64,000 nt of DNA from the NCBI GenBank assembly GCA_025558095.1, contig JAIVFI010000006.1:124001-188000 (forward strand), read 5' to 3'. Source of the DNA: Hyaloraphidium curvatum. Its lineage: Eukaryota > Monoblepharomycota > Hyaloraphidiomycetes > Hyaloraphidiales > Hyaloraphidiaceae. The first letter of the stretch is position 1. Each line of letters opens with the position of its first letter. Shown in pieces: positions 30,563 through 40,621 of this stretch. A program made the position numbers and the translations under genes. Below the pieces are notes generated by a model, which made no database searches, had not been told where the DNA came from, and saw nothing but the letters and a program-made list of their open reading frames with translations.

Positions 30563-30880
30563 AGGAGCGAAAAAGGGCGGGAACGGGGAGGTAGATATGT
30601 AATGTAGGCGTGCTACTGAAGTCTTGCGTCGTATTGCGGCCTCTCTGCCATCACATCCAGAATCCCGCAGACAATAGTGATAATCCTTGTCTTGCGATCA
30701 ACGAGATCCATTGGTCGATCTGTATCCTCTTCCCGGCGGATCGCCGGGATGCGGCGATTCGGTAGCGCGTAGGCTGGCTCACGCGTCTTGACCCGTCGGC
30801 TGACGGTCACTTCCCGTCCGCTTCGCCCCACACATTCCGCCCCCAAAACCGCGAATCGCGCCCAGATCGTCCCGCCGGCG
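30563..30880. other. Intergenic stretch, about 320 bp
   Basis: Nothing recognisable; it should contain the 3' end of the glucokinase transcript and the promoter of the next gene. Confidence 0.35.
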
Positions 30881-31426
30881 ATGCGCGCACGTCTCTCGCA
30901 TCTCCTACTTGCCGCCGCCGCTCTCCTCGCGGCGGGATGCCCCGCCGACGCGCAGCTCCGCCTGTCGTGGCAGCGCCCTTTCAAGCTCTTCGATCCCCAG
31001 GGCGGCTGCCCCGCCGGCCGCTACGCCTACGCCCCCTCGGCGGTCAACGACGGCCGCACGATGTACGTGTTCCACTGCGGCAACCGGGCCGCGGGCGAGA
31101 TCGTGGACGTCGTCCGCCGCGCGTCGTGGACGCTGGGCGGGGGCACGTGGACCTTCGCGGGGGACGTCGCGGTGCTGTACCCCTCGTTGGGCGACGCGGG
31201 GATGCTCATCGGGGACGTGGGCACCTGCTCAGCATCTGAGTGTGGCGGTAGGAAAGGTAGTGGGCACTTTAGTCCGGTAAGCAATCGAAGGATGTGTACC
31301 ACACTGGCGCGAGGTCGCCGTAGCCGTTACAGCCGGCCGTGCGCAATCTCGCTCCACATTCCATGGCTTGTCGAGAATCCCGCGGGCACCAGGAATCATC
31401 CGTGGCGCTCGAGCGATGAGATGTAA
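30881..31426 (+). pseudogene. Truncated gene for a secreted protein
   Basis: From ATG 30881 the protein starts with a clear signal peptide (LSHLLLAAAALLAAGCPADA) followed by about 95 residues that look like the beginning of a globular secreted enzyme: RLSWQRPFKLFDPQGGCPAG, AYAPSAVNDGRTMYVFHCG, then DAGMLIGDVGTC. After about 31235 the frame stays open to 31426, but codon use changes abruptly to mixed third positions and the sequence loses structure, as if the rest of the gene had been replaced. The beginning resembles the first blade of five-bladed glycosidase-like secreted proteins, which I cannot name securely. Either the 3' part is deleted or a long intron hides it; no later exon was found. 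Confidence 0.5.
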
Positions 31427-31924
31427 CGACAGATACTGATTGCCTTCCGCTAACGAGTCCCCCGAGAGCAAGGTGCGATGATGCGCTGTTTCCCGATCCC
31501 TCCGTGCACAACCTCGTTTGGTTTGTGGTCTCGACCTTCGGCCGCCTGCACGACGCGGCGGACGAACAGCTCCGTGTTTGGTCTCGAGAGATCTCTCCCC
31601 CGCGCACCAAATCCGACGGCAAAGACTGGGATGTCGATGGTCTCATGGCCCGCCAGACCGGCCGTCTGCGCGCCGTTGTTCAGCGGGGGCGCGTACTGGG
31701 TTGCCAACAGCTTATGAACAGGTTCAAGGAAGCCTGTACCCGGCAGCTCGGCGGACATCTAACCCCTCCCCTCTTCCCCGAATTCAATGTATATGGCGTT
31801 ACGTGATGTATCGGGGTTGGGGGGCGCTCAGCGCCTGTGATAGAGATCCGATGCGCTGTGTGGCTGGACTCGCGAGGCCGGGGCCGAAGACCCCAACCTC
31901 GGCGACTCGACGCCACCTCACACA
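31427..31924. other. Intergenic stretch, about 500 bp
   Basis: No gene recognised. The lower-GC part probably belongs to whatever replaced the 3' half of the preceding truncated gene; the end should hold the promoter of the TLDc gene. Confidence 0.35.
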
Positions 31925-33046
31925 ATGGCGTCGCCAGCGAGCTCACCGCCGCGGCCAGTGCCGCAGGTCATTGTCGGGGATGCTGAGACGCCGGAAGAGC
32001 CGGCGGCGGTGGCAGCCGCGGCGGAGCACCCGCCCGCGGAGCCCCCCGCGGACCACCGCTCCTTCAGCGCGCGCATGAAGGGCTTCCTCGGCGGGTCCCG
32101 CCGCAAATCGAGGTCGGAGGACGGCGGCCCCGGCGGGCGCCCGCCGCCGCACGCGGAGCCGCCCGACCCCGCCGCCCGCCGCCGCAGCGTCGACGAGAAG
32201 GAGCCCGGCGCCATGTCGCGCCTCCGCAACGCCTTCCGCCGGAGCTCCACCGTGCACGAGGAGCCCCCGCGCATCGCAACGATCGAGGAGTACCCCGATC
32301 TCCCGCTGCGCATGGACCCGGCTCCCGAGGCAGACCCCGGCGCGCTGCTTACGCCCGACGTCGCCGCCGCCCTGCGGGCAAAGATGCCCTCGCGGTTCCG
32401 CTACAACAACCACTGGGTGCTGCTCTACCGTCTCTCGAGCAACGGCGCGAGCCTCAACACCCTGTACGGCCTCGTCTCGAAGAAGGGCCCAACGGTGTGG
32501 GTCGTCCGCGGCATGGCGGGCCAAAAGGTCGGCGCCTTCGTGGCCTCGCCCGTGCGCAACCCCGGCTGGTCGGGCAGGGACTCGGAGCACTACTACGGCT
32601 CGGGCGAGGGCTTCGTGTTCGAGGTCGTCCGGGGCACGGGCGAGGTGCGCGTGGCCGAGACCACCATGCGCAACTCGCACTACGTCGCCACGCTGCCCGA
32701 CGCCGTCATCTTCGGCGGCTCGGGTGGGGATCCCTACGCGGCGGTGCAGCCGGGGACCAAGGCGGGGGAGGGGATCGCGCTGCAGCTGGGGGACGAGTTC
32801 AGGAGGGCGTGGAGCGAGGGGCAGTGCCCGACGTACGAGCTGAAAGGGATCCCCTTGGGGGCCGAGAGGGACGCGGCGGGGAACCCGGTGGGCGTGCTGG
32901 ACTACGGGGACAGGGGGCTGGCGTACCAGTTTTCGGTCGCGGACGTGGAGATCTGGGGGTTGCGGTTCGGGCGCGAGGCGGGCATCTCGCCGCTCTACAA
33001 CCTGGACGACGGCGAGAGGCTGTACGGCGAGGGGTTGGGGCGGTAA
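31925..33046 (+). CDS. TLDc-domain protein (OXR1-like)
   Basis: An intronless 373-aa protein from ATG 31925. The first 130 residues are disordered and rich in Pro, Ala, Ser and Arg. From about residue 150 a TLDc domain is visible in order: WVLLYRLSSNGASLNTLYGL, PTVWVVRGMAGQKVGAFVA, YYGSGEGFVFEV, DAVIFGGSGGDPY (the conserved GG), IALQLGDEF, CPTYELKGIPLG and the closing VADVEIWGLRFG. TLDc proteins protect against oxidative damage and several bind the V-ATPase to promote its disassembly. Here that role is by family only. No other domain is present. Confidence 0.88.
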   Translation: MASPASSPPRPVPQVIVGDAETPEEPAAVAAAAEHPPAEPPADHRSFSARMKGFLGGSRRKSRSEDGGPGGRPPPHAEPPDPAARRRSVDEKEPGAMSRLRNAFRRSSTVHEEPPRIATIEEYPDLPLRMDPAPEADPGALLTPDVAAALRAKMPSRFRYNNHWVLLYRLSSNGASLNTLYGLVSKKGPTVWVVRGMAGQKVGAFVASPVRNPGWSGRDSEHYYGSGEGFVFEVVRGTGEVRVAETTMRNSHYVATLPDAVIFGGSGGDPYAAVQPGTKAGEGIALQLGDEFRRAWSEGQCPTYELKGIPLGAERDAAGNPVGVLDYGDRGLAYQFSVADVEIWGLRFGREAGISPLYNLDDGERLYGEGLGR

Positions 33047-33137
33047 CTGGCTCACGGCGGTGGATGGTGGAAGTCTGAAGAGGCTGCGTGCTCGAATTGC
33101 TGCACTGTGTCTAGATTAGGGCGTACATGGAACTCTT

Positions 33138-33184
33138 GGCAAGCAATAAGATACCCAAACGAATGTACAGAGACTACATGATCC
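33138..33184. repeat. Direct repeat, copy 1, flanking the 2OG oxygenase gene
   Basis: This 47-bp segment matches 34558-34604 with the shared core AGATACCCAAACGAATGT (33149-33166) and about nine differences overall. Each copy lies a short distance past the 3' end of a minus-strand gene, 18 bp and 46 bp respectively. Confidence 0.75.
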
Positions 33185-33202
33185 AGGTCTATGGGCCAAC
33201 AC

Positions 33203-34409
33203 TCACACCACCGGAGGCTTGTACTTGTAGCTCTCCCTGATGTTGCGCACGGTCCACTCGCCGGCCCTGACGGGCGGGTACTTTGCCCCCGACGGCCCCA
33301 GGCAGGTCGGCAGGCATTCCACCACGGCGCCGTAATCCGCGCCGAAAAAGAAGACCAGCGAGTACCGGTCCCCGCCCGAGAGGTTGACCACCCGATGCAC
33401 GGTCGACCGGTACACGTCGTTGGTCCAGCGCATCATGCAGTCGCCGATGTTGATGAGCAGGCAGCCCGGGACGGGAGGCGCGGCGACCCATTCCGAGCTG
33501 GCGTTGAGGACCTGGAGGCCGTCGGCGTCCTGCGCGAGGATCGTGAAGCATTCGTAGTCGGTCTGCCGATGCGGGCGTGAGGGAGGCTTCCCGGCGAGCC
33601 TCTTGCCAACCCACGTGGGCGCCGATCCCGATCTCGGTCCCCCTCTTCTTCGGGCTCTGGGGCGGGTAGTGAAGCATCCTGAGCTGGCCCATCGGCTTGG
33701 TGATCTTGTCCTCGAACCACGTCTCGGGCAGCCCGAGCGCCAGCGCGAAACCCCTGAAGATCCTCCGCCCCGCGCGCACCATCTCGTCCACGTACTCGTT
33801 CACGGGATCCGCCATCTCGGAGCGGGCCACGGAGGCCGGGAACATGTTTGGGCCGTACATCGGGTTGCCGGCCAGGAAGTCGGGGTCGTCGGGTGGCAGG
33901 TCCAGGCCCACCTCGAGGGCCTCGTGGATGTCGGCGGCGTCGGGATTGTTGATGTCCGCGTTGAGCCCGCCGTAGCCGACGTAGCCGCGGTGGCGGGTGC
34001 CCTTGTTGATGTCGAGCTCCAGCTTTTCCTCCTCGGGGAGCGCAAAGAAGAGCTTGGAGGCCGCAAAAGCGGCATTGATCGCCGCTTCCGGCACACCGTG
34101 GTTCTTGACGTAGAGAAAGCCGACGCGTCGGCATGCGCGGTCGATCTCTCTTGCCACGGCCATCCTCTTGTCCGGATCCGGGGAATCGAGGCCGGCAATG
34201 TCCACAATGGGTATCTCGCTGAAGTCCAAGGTCTTCGCCGTCGTGTCCTGCCTATCGATGGAAACGGCGCGCTGCTGCAGATCCGCGGGCGCAGGCGCGG
34301 CGACGTGCGCGGCGGACAGGCGAGGCTGGGGAGGGGGGGGAGCGGCCGAAAGGTGCGACGCGAGCTGCCGCGCACGACGCGGTGCCGGAGGCATCGTCTG
34401 TTCGGCCAT
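33203..34409 (-). CDS. 2-oxoglutarate/Fe(II)-dependent oxygenase (isopenicillin-N-synthase-like)
   Basis: Exons 34409-33615 and 33562-33203 flank a 52-nt intron and give 384 aa. The N-terminal DIOX_N half is seen in IPIVDIAGLDSPDPDKR and VGFLYVKNHGVP, and the intron falls inside the iron site, restoring GAHTDYECFTIL (HxD). The distal ligand and the 2-oxoglutarate anchor follow as STVHRVVNLSGGDRYSLVFF (H...RxS). The first 80 residues are Ala/Pro-rich and could be a targeting region. Fungal members oxidise varied small molecules, hormones and amino-acid derivatives; the substrate is not predictable. The gene is bracketed by two 47-bp direct repeats. Confidence 0.92.
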
Positions 34410-34557
34410 GGAGGTCGACTGCCACGCCGCGCAAAGGAGAGATCGCGAGATCGCACTGGCGTCCTTGCGTCGGGCGGAGATAGGCCAACCAGCCGCCAGC
34501 GGCCTGGCCGCCCGCCGTTGCTCCGCTTCGCACACCGCTTACTGGTGGGTCCGTTGC

Positions 34558-34604
34558 GGCAAGAATTTAGATACCCAAACGAATGTGCAGGGACTACACG
34601 ATCG
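34558..34604. repeat. Direct repeat, copy 2, flanking the 2OG oxygenase gene
   Basis: Partner of 33138-33184, same orientation, 1.42 kb away. It lies between the 5' end of the oxygenase gene and the 3' end of the carrier gene. Confidence 0.75.
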
Positions 34605-34650
34605 AGCCAACGGGACAACCAGCGCTCGATCCCCCATCCCCTTCCCCCAA

Positions 34651-35874
34651 TCAGAGGAACGAGTACTCGCTGTTGACCCGCTCCGCCTCCTCCGCGGCCA
34701 TGATCACCAGCGACCTCGCGTACATGGGCCAGAACCCGCGGTACAGGCTCGTGTAGCCCACCCAGAAGCTCCTCGCGCGGTCCACGACGCCCTCCCCCGC
34801 CGCGGGCCCCTCCTCCCTCGACACGCGCAGGAAGACGTCCAGCACGCCCGCGTAGGGCTGCGCCGAGACCGCGACGACGGTCGGGTACGACGGGTCCGGG
34901 ACCTTCTCCGCCGCCTCGACGTTGGGGGTCGAGGGGATCAGCCGGCGCTTGCGGTGCGGCACGGCCTGGGCGTAGAGCCGCTTGCGCGCGAGCTCCCACG
35001 GCGCCAGCACGGCCGTCTCGAGGGCCAGCAGGGCGGCCTGGCAGAGGCGGTAGGTGACGGGGTTGAAGGTCGTGGTGAGGTTGAGCACGTGGGTGATGGC
35101 GTAGCCCGAGAGGAGGCGCAGGCCGGGACGGAGGGCGTGGTAGAAGAGAGAGGGGAGGAAGTGCCGGGGGGAGTACCAGGCCAGGACGCCGCCCTCCTCG
35201 TTGGCGATCGTGGCGAGGCAGTGGAAGAGGCCGACGTACTTGGCCTTTTTGTCGTGCGTGGCCTGCACGATAAGGCTGGGCGGGGGGAGGTCACGTCGTT
35301 GCGTGGCGCCGTCCGACGCGTCACACCCACCGGGTCCTCGCCAGCTCCAGCGGGTTGAGCAGGCCCCCGACCACCATGTTGGTGGCGATGTTGATGCCCG
35401 GGTCCGTGTCCTCGAACACGTCCAGCAGATCCAGCATGAGCTCCTCCAAGTTGGGCTGCAGGATCTGCTCGGCCATGAACTGCAGAAAAGTTATAAAGTG
35501 GCCTGCCCAAACCAGCCGGCAATATCTAGTTCAGCCCGATGATCCGAAGAGCCTGCAGTCGGGGTCCCACCGCGGAAGAGCGTGGTGTAGCCGAAGTGGT
35601 CGTACTCGAGCACCTGCCGCAGCGGCTTGACGATGCCGGGCGACAGCGCCGGCAGCTGGCCCTCCGCCTGTTCGCTCCCGCGGTACTGCACCTGCAGCAG
35701 CGTCTCGGCCAGCTGGAACGGCGCGGTCGCGGCGGCGAGGCCGTAGCTGCGCGCGGTGAAGGTGAGCCAGTCCTGGCGCTGCCACGCGGGGTCGTCGAGC
35801 TCGTCGAAGCCGTCGCCCTCGTACAGCGGGATCTGGTCGGCCTTGCCGGCGAGCCGGCCGAACCACGACGCCAT
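34651..35874 (-). CDS. Degenerate mitochondrial carrier, Ugo1/SLC25A46-like
   Basis: Exons 35874-35571, 35502-35331 and 35275-34651 give 366 aa. Three carrier-type repeats show the P-x-[ED]-L signature region in altered form: TAPFQLAETLLQVQYR, NPLELARTRLIVQ and APWELARKRLYAQ. Intervening text such as YDHFGYTTLFRG and GHFITFLQFMAEQ fits amphipathic repeat links. The lack of a complete PxDxxKxR in the first repeat, together with the RTRLIVQ form, resembles Ugo1/SLC25A46, outer-membrane carriers involved in mitochondrial fusion rather than transport, but an ordinary inner-membrane carrier cannot be excluded. Intron 1 (35570-35503) ends at GGGCAG, not at the later TTCTGCAG, because only the former keeps frame. 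Confidence 0.7.
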
Positions 35875-36012
35875 GGCGGGAGCGCGGTCAGGGACTGGAC
35901 GCGCGGCGTGGTCTAAGAGCGGTTGAACCGAACAAAATGATCGGTTGAATTCCTTGATACCATTTCCAGTTGAACCAAGTACGTGAACCAAGTACGCGAA
36001 TCAGGGACCTCA

Positions 36013-36794
36013 ATGTCCGCTCCAGGGAGCGCGCCGGGCGCGGCACCGCCGTCAGCCGAGGAGTGGGCCGCGTTCCAGGCATGGAAAGCCGAGGAGCGGC
36101 GCAAGGAGATGGAGGACTTTGAGCGGTGGCGCGCGCAGCAGGCCGAGGGCGGCCAGAAGCCGGCGGAGCCCGCCGTCGCGCTGTCCGTGTCGGAGGCCAA
36201 GCCGGAGCCGGAGCGGGTCGAGATGCTGCCGCCGAGCTACGACGAGAGCGTGGCCGCGGGGGAACGAGGGAGGCAGCCGGCGCCCGTCGCCGCCCCGGCG
36301 GTCCCACCCGCGAAGACGCCCTCGCCTTCGCTGGCGGACACCTTGGCGCCCCTGGCACCCGCATTAGATCCGGCGACCGCAGCGGGATCCGCTCCGAGAT
36401 CGGGCTCGCGTTCGCGGTCGCCGTCGCCGTCGCGGGTGCTCGAGACCACCGAGGCACCCTGCCCGCAATGCAAAGGTGAGACGCCTCCGATCCGCCTTTT
36501 CTCCCGGCCACCCCACTGATTCCTTCTCCCTGTCGCGCAGGCAAGGGCAAGTGGAACCCCAACGGCGGCATCATCCCCTACCTCGCCGAGAAGATCTCCC
36601 CCTCGAGCGTGCTGCAGACCTGCCCGCACTGCAAGGGCTCCGGCGTCGAACGGACCTCGTCGTACCGCGTCGTGCCGGGTAAGCAGATCGGCGAGGGCGC
36701 GAGACTGGGGATGGTGGGGATGATGGGGCCGGGAGGGATGACGGTGGCGCCGATCGTGACCACCGAGGGGTCAAGGGTCGGGTTCGTGGGATGA
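36013..36794 (+). CDS. DnaJ-type zinc-finger protein
   Basis: Exons 36013-36475 and 36541-36794 flank a 65-nt intron and give 238 aa. The N-terminal 150 residues are charged then Pro/Ala/Ser-rich, starting with a probable helix (EEWAAFQAWKAEERRKEMED) and including PPSYDESV, a PPxY motif. The intron interrupts the first zinc repeat, restoring CPQCKGKGKW; the second repeat is CPHCKGSG. Two CxxCxGxG units correspond to one zinc site of the DnaJ cysteine-rich domain. The tail is Gly/Met-rich. No J domain is present. Possible roles are protein folding or PPxY-dependent ubiquitin-ligase adaptation. Function is inference. Confidence 0.75.
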
Positions 36795-37183
36795 GAGACC
36801 GGCCGGTGGAGCGGGCCGGCGTGCACGTCGTGCACTACAGTGTTAAAGTGTATCTGACTGCTCTTATTGAGTGATGGTCACACATGTGGTGAACGCATCG
36901 TTTTCGACGCACTGCAGGATTCTCGGGCGATCCGTCGGGTCACGAGATGTAGGCGAATCTCGCCAGGGCGGTGACATCCCGGGGCCAGTGGCATTGATGG
37001 CGCATTAAACACGAGTGTTTTTCATGGCATGGATGGATCGCAGCAGTGCGATGGACGATGTTCACTGAGCATTCATCGCAAGGACTCGCACCATCATCCG
37101 CCATCGCCAGCAGTGCCACAACCGGCTGTGACTCCCTCCTTTGGGAGCGAAGCCACCACATTCCCCGCCCGAATCGCACACAG
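36795..37183. other. Intergenic stretch, about 390 bp
   Basis: Lower GC than average, with no gene recognised. The frame of the next gene is open back to about 37046 with an ATG at 37058, so its protein could be longer by 42 residues. Confidence 0.35.
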
Positions 37184-38830
37184 ATGAAGTGCCAAGGAAC
37201 CACCCAGGACCCCGCGCTCCTCATCGGGTGGAGACGGTGCAAAAACAGTGCCCAACAGGGGAGGAAGTACTGCGCGACCCACCCGCGATGCTGCGCCGTC
37301 CGCAACGGGGCACGATGCAGCGCGGGCGTCGTTGACGAAGGCCAGCTCTGCGATACGTGTTCCACCGCCCGGGCGGCCAAGCGCGCCCCGTTACCGCCCG
37401 CCAAGGCCGAGCTGAACGCTCCCGACGCCCCCCCGAGCTATGATGCGCCGTGGAACCCTGCTCCCCGCACCTCCATTCCCTGGCGACACATATTCCTGCT
37501 CATCGGACTCGTTCTCGGCGCGGGATGCCTCACTTTCCTCTCCTGGCGCGCGGGGCAGGCCATCCACTGCTCCTTCATCCAAACGCTGGCGGCGCTCGAG
37601 GCCGCCGCGTCCCGCATCGACGCTGCGACGGCTAGGTTAGCCGCTGCCATGGAGGGCCTGAGGTCCGCAGGCGTCTCGTTGGCCAAGCTGGCCGTGCTTG
37701 CATCGGCGTTTTTGGTTCTCGTGCCCCTCGCGATTTCGGCGTTTTGGGTTCTCGTGCCCCTCGCGGTTTCGGTCTTCGGGGTAGCGCGTCGGTGGCATGC
37801 GTCAATGGGAGCGCTCCGGGCGGCATCCCAGCCGCCGCGCGCTCTTGCTTCACCCGGAGTCAGCGAGACACACCCGCGGCTTGATTCTCCGGGAGCTCCG
37901 CATGGCGGGGTCAAGTCAACGCATCCGATCCAAGCTTCTGTACCTCGGGATCAGGACACCCCGGCTCCGCCGCTTCATTTTCAGCCCGTACGTGAGCAAC
38001 CGCTGTCAGCAGCGGTTATTGATAGCATCGAACAGGGCGCCCCTGCGCCCGCAGTACCTGTGCCATCTATCGCAGCAGATGCCGCAGAACAGAGAAGCCT
38101 AGAGATCGCACCGAAAGATGCTGCCGGGGAACAAGCAGTTGTCGGCAACGCGGATGCCGTCTGTCGTGCTCCGGAGAACACACCGATCTCGGATGGTCGC
38201 AACCAACATCTCGACGACGCCATCCTGGCGACGCTCCTGGACGATATGGAGCTAGCATACCAGAGCGCGACCCAGGATCCTGTTGTTGGTGCTTCCAGCA
38301 GCCGTGTTGCGGCGGAACCAGAAGCAGCAGCGACGGCCGCGCCTGCGCCCGCGGCGTCCAGGCTGGTTCCGTCGCTGGACCTGACCCCGCCCGGAACCCC
38401 CGCCAAACCCGGGCGGGCGCCGTCCCCCGCACCTAGCGAAGGATCCACGCAGGCCGGGGAGGCCGGCATCGCGGACGACGGGGAGCGGCCGAGGCCCGAT
38501 CCGGGCTTCTCCGAGCTGGTCTCCTTGATGCGGGATCTGGTGATCAGGATCGGGAGCCTGGAGGAGCGCGTCGGATCAGCACTCGCTGATAGGGACGACG
38601 TGCGACGGGAGATCCAGGAGGCGAACGACGAGCTCGAACGGAGGGCCGCAGAAGCCAACACGGCACTCAGACGCATCGCGGCGGAGGTAAACGAGGCGAC
38701 GCGGCTGAAGCTGGAGAAAGCCTTGGGCCAGTTGGAGGCGGCGCTGCAGGAAAAGGTCGCCCGGGCCAACAAGGAGCTGGTCGATCAGGCTGCTGGGATG
38801 TCCGGAGGTCGTGTCAATAAGGCAGCCTGA
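37184..38830 (+). CDS. Cys-rich, membrane-anchored protein with C-terminal coiled coil
   Basis: A single exon, 548 aa from ATG 37184. The first 60 residues hold a cysteine cluster of possible zinc-binding type (MKCQGTT, WRRCKNSAQQGRKYCATHP, RCCAVRNGARCSAG, LCDTC). A PPSYDAPW motif and a first hydrophobic helix (HIFLLIGLVLGAGCLTFLS) follow, then a second hydrophobic region formed by a perfect-spacing 11-residue tandem duplication (SAFLVLVPLAI / SAFWVLVPLAV). The centre is disordered. The last 110 residues are a long heptad-rich coiled coil (RREIQEANDELERRAAEANT, KLEKALGQLEAALQEKV). I do not recognise the family. A membrane-tethered scaffold is the most that can be suggested. Confidence 0.7.
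   Translation: MKCQGTTQDPALLIGWRRCKNSAQQGRKYCATHPRCCAVRNGARCSAGVVDEGQLCDTCSTARAAKRAPLPPAKAELNAPDAPPSYDAPWNPAPRTSIPWRHIFLLIGLVLGAGCLTFLSWRAGQAIHCSFIQTLAALEAAASRIDAATARLAAAMEGLRSAGVSLAKLAVLASAFLVLVPLAISAFWVLVPLAVSVFGVARRWHASMGALRAASQPPRALASPGVSETHPRLDSPGAPHGGVKSTHPIQASVPRDQDTPAPPLHFQPVREQPLSAAVIDSIEQGAPAPAVPVPSIAADAAEQRSLEIAPKDAAGEQAVVGNADAVCRAPENTPISDGRNQHLDDAILATLLDDMELAYQSATQDPVVGASSSRVAAEPEAAATAAPAPAASRLVPSLDLTPPGTPAKPGRAPSPAPSEGSTQAGEAGIADDGERPRPDPGFSELVSLMRDLVIRIGSLEERVGSALADRDDVRREIQEANDELERRAAEANTALRRIAAEVNEATRLKLEKALGQLEAALQEKVARANKELVDQAAGMSGGRVNKAA
37704..37769 (+). repeat. 33-bp tandem duplication inside a membrane segment
   Basis: Units 37704-37736 and 37737-37769 are adjacent, both 33 bp, and differ at two positions. 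In frame they add eleven hydrophobic residues to the predicted membrane region of the surrounding gene. Confidence 0.9.
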
Positions 38831-38912
38831 TGGTTCCGGCTCTGATTCCACTATCCTCTTCTCACAATCTGTACGAACTCGTCCACCATACATTACAAAT
38901 CATGATCAGTTG

Positions 38913-40379
38913 TCAGACAATCAAAGGCGGTACCATCTTCGCTCTCCCTTTCTTCCCGCAGTTCCCTGCCTCGCCAAGGTGCGCGATCATCTCCGAAAAG
39001 GTGCTCACGGGGGTGAAGCGGATCTCGTCTCCGCATGCGAGGCCAAACTGGACCATCAGCCCCACGAGCAAGTGCACGATGTGCCGCGGCATCGACTCAG
39101 TGCAATGCGCAGGGAGCAGGGGCCGGAAATCGATAGCATGCGGTATCGCGGACCAGATTGTCTCGCGGTCCGGTCCGTTGGCATCCGTTGCGAGGAGCAC
39201 TGGCATCTGCGCCGGCAGCGAGGCGGTCAGTTCCGGGAGCCGGGTAAGATTCACACCACAGGGCACGGGACCGTTCTTCGCCGGGTTGCGGAGAAGGTTC
39301 ATGCAAATGCCGTTCGTTGCGTCCCCCCGCCTCATCTGAACGCCAGCAAAGGTGGGCAGCGATAAAGGAGCTGCCTCTTGCCGTCCGGGAGATAAACAGG
39401 ACTGCAGACCGCGAAGCGCCGCGAGAGACTCATGCGATAGTCCACGACGCCGCGGATCAGGCTCGGCTTCGGCGGCAGCTAGGAAGCGATCCAGAGACTC
39501 CGGCCGAAAAGGAATCTGCGGCTTGCCGGCCAAAGCCTTCCGAGCCACATCGGCCCCGAGATCCTGTACCCACGCGTTGAAAGGCAGGTGCTCGGGCTCG
39601 TCCATAGCGCCCACAATCTTGCCAGGGAATCCGGGAACCACGAGCGGATAGTAGCTACGGAGAGGCCACGGCACGCCGACAAATACCAAATCAGTACCGC
39701 CCGGAGGTGCCAGTACGTTCGGCACCCCAGCTGAAGCTGGTGCCTCGGTCGTGAACGAAAAGTGCTCCCAGCATCGGAACTCGCCAAAGACTGACATGTC
39801 GTCCGGCAGCTTCCTCCCCATGAAGGCAAAAAACTCCCTCATCAAGGTCACGTTGGACATGAACTTGGCCTGCGCATCGTGGTACTGCTGTTGCGTAGCG
39901 CAAACCACGGGCGGCGGTCGCCCGACTGGGGACTCTGTCTGTCGCGCGAGCGCGGCCAGTGCCTCGTCTTCGAACACCCACAGCGTCCTACTGTCCCTCT
40001 CGTCCAGCCCCGAAACGCTCAAATTGAACAAGATTCCGGCATCAGTGTTGTCTGTCATCCAGTTGTCCATGATCCTGAACTGCGGCAGGGCGACTCGGGC
40101 AGAAGCGCAGCGGAGCGCGACCTCTTTGCCTCTGTCAAAGAACCGAATGGTACCCTGCTCCAGGCCTCTGGCAAAGGGCAGCAGCCCCACGAGACCGAGG
40201 ATCTGGTTCGTCGGTCCGTTGTGTCCTCGCGCGCACAGGGTCGACACGACGATGCAGTGCGGATCCCCCGGCCCGGTTGAGGGACGAGGAAACGACGACG
40301 CCGCGACCAGGCCGCCCAGGACCAGCGTGACAAGTGCTCGCGCCGGGCCGTAAGGTGATTGCGCGCCGCGATGAACCAT
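38913..40379 (-). CDS. Fucosyltransferase-like type II membrane glycosyltransferase
   Basis: A single exon, 488 aa from ATG 40379. A short cytosolic end and one hydrophobic anchor (ARALVTLVLGGLVAASSF) suggest a Golgi type II protein. The lumenal part starts CIVVSTLCARGHNGPTNQIL, like the GG.NNQ region of GDP-fucose-dependent enzymes. It has paired cysteines, N-glycosylation sites (NLS, NVT, NLT), VQMRRGDATNG (HxRRGD-type loop) and MPVLLATDAN (late donor-site strand). This order fits the O-fucosyltransferase/GT-B fucosyltransferase superfamily. Exact family and acceptor are uncertain. The frame is open upstream with an ATG at 40469, but the chosen start places the anchor near the N-terminus. 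Confidence 0.6.
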   Translation of the reverse strand: MVHRGAQSPYGPARALVTLVLGGLVAASSFPRPSTGPGDPHCIVVSTLCARGHNGPTNQILGLVGLLPFARGLEQGTIRFFDRGKEVALRCASARVALPQFRIMDNWMTDNTDAGILFNLSVSGLDERDSRTLWVFEDEALAALARQTESPVGRPPPVVCATQQQYHDAQAKFMSNVTLMREFFAFMGRKLPDDMSVFGEFRCWEHFSFTTEAPASAGVPNVLAPPGGTDLVFVGVPWPLRSYYPLVVPGFPGKIVGAMDEPEHLPFNAWVQDLGADVARKALAGKPQIPFRPESLDRFLAAAEAEPDPRRRGLSHESLAALRGLQSCLSPGRQEAAPLSLPTFAGVQMRRGDATNGICMNLLRNPAKNGPVPCGVNLTRLPELTASLPAQMPVLLATDANGPDRETIWSAIPHAIDFRPLLPAHCTESMPRHIVHLLVGLMVQFGLACGDEIRFTPVSTFSEMIAHLGEAGNCGKKGRAKMVPPLIV

Positions 40380-40621
40380 CGCCGCTCGGTGTACGGGGGC
40401 CCGGTGGGGGACGCGGCAAGGACCCGAATCCGGTTGGGTCCTTTGTTTCCACAGCTCGAGTGGCCGCATCCCTCGAGGCAACAGAGCCGTCACCTATACC
40501 ATCTACATCACTCGCATCGGCCGTTAGTAGAGATCCTGAATGTTAGTGGGCCCGGAAAGTTCTATGTTACCCAGTTGGAATGTGCACGGATGGACAAGGC
40601 CGAACTCTGTTGACGGCTACA

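Noticed and set aside
36976..37183. Longer N-terminus for the Cys-rich coiled-coil protein
   Set aside because: The frame is open to ATG 37058, but the added residues are composition-typical of a leader and lack the cysteine pattern that begins right after ATG 37184.
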